From positions 1 through 5,355 of the forward strand of contig JAUVOA010000121.1 in NCBI GenBank assembly GCA_030599445.1: a DNA stretch of 5,355 nt, in the 5' to 3' direction. The notes under the pieces are model-generated. The model searched no databases, had not been told where the DNA came from, and was given only the letters and a program-made list of their open reading frames with translations. Shown here piece after piece: positions 5,126 to 5,355 of the stretch. Positions within the stretch are counted from its first letter, which is position 1. Each line of letters starts with the position of its first letter. The position numbers and the translations under genes were made by a program. Source of the stretch: Atribacterota bacterium. Lineage in GTDB: Bacteria > Atribacterota > Phoenicimicrobiia > Phoenicimicrobiales > Phoenicimicrobiaceae.

Positions 5126-5211
5126 GTTAGTTGGTTATCTAGTTAATTTGTTAGTTTGTTTAATACGGAATTCATTAACTAACTAACCAGGTAACCAAGT
5201 AACCAGCCAAC
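5126..5211. repeat. 8-bp-periodic inverted repeat between 5S rRNA and the HAD gene
   Basis: The left arm has GTTA at 5126, 5134, 5142 and 5150, and GTTT at 5158. The right arm has TAAC at 5176, 5184, 5192 and 5200, and CAAC at 5208. Both arms have an exact 8-bp period and face each other around about 15 bp. The architecture matches 1573-1660 between tupA and tupB. It could form a large imperfect hairpin in read-through transcripts from the rRNA operon. Confidence 0.85.
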
Positions 5212-5254
5212 TATGTTTTTAAAATTATACAATAAAATCCAGAAAATAAAAAAT

Positions 5255-5355
<101 letters not shown>

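Noticed and set aside
5224..5229. TATAAT on the minus strand between 5S rRNA and the HAD gene, a possible promoter.
   Set aside because: No acceptable -35 at 16-18 bp and the region is very AT-rich, so a hexamer match is weak evidence.

Overview
The window is AT-rich DNA that looks like a low-GC anaerobic bacterium. Every gene that I can support lies on the minus strand, so the window is best read from right to left. The phylum cannot be fixed from this sequence. A tungstate-uptake operon under a molybdopterin-cofactor riboswitch points to an anaerobe using tungsten or molybdenum enzymes. The dense intergenic repeats are of the kind often seen in uncultured anaerobic lineages, but that is only an impression.

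Right to left: (1) the 3' part of a 5S rRNA gene at the right edge, presumably the end of an rRNA operon; (2) about 200 bp of 8-bp-periodic repeats; (3) a small HAD-family hydrolase gene starting with TTG, whose start codon lies inside one of these repeats; (4) about 440 bp without a gene, filled with repeats: a 7-bp array running into an 8-bp array, a 75-bp palindrome, a 27-bp GC-rich hairpin and two more 8-bp arrays; (5) mutM/fpg, a complete formamidopyrimidine-DNA glycosylase; (6) about 350 bp without a gene, carrying a second copy of the 27-bp hairpin between two inverted 7-bp arrays; (7) the tungstate operon: promoter, Moco-type riboswitch, intrinsic terminator, tupA, an 8-bp-periodic inverted repeat, tupB, and tupC running off the left edge.

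The operon forms one working unit. TupA captures tungstate outside the membrane, TupB is the permease and TupC the ATPase. The leader RNA has a GNRA tetraloop hairpin, an 11-nt-type tetraloop receptor, and a 10-bp terminator whose 5' arm can pair instead with an aptamer segment. This fits a transcription-terminating OFF switch in which the finished tungsten or molybdenum cofactor shuts down metal uptake.

The least ordinary feature is the repeat landscape. Degenerate arrays share GTTA or TAAC cores spaced exactly 8 bp apart, often as facing inverted arms, and they occupy the gaps next to tupA/tupB, mutM, the HAD gene and the 5S gene.
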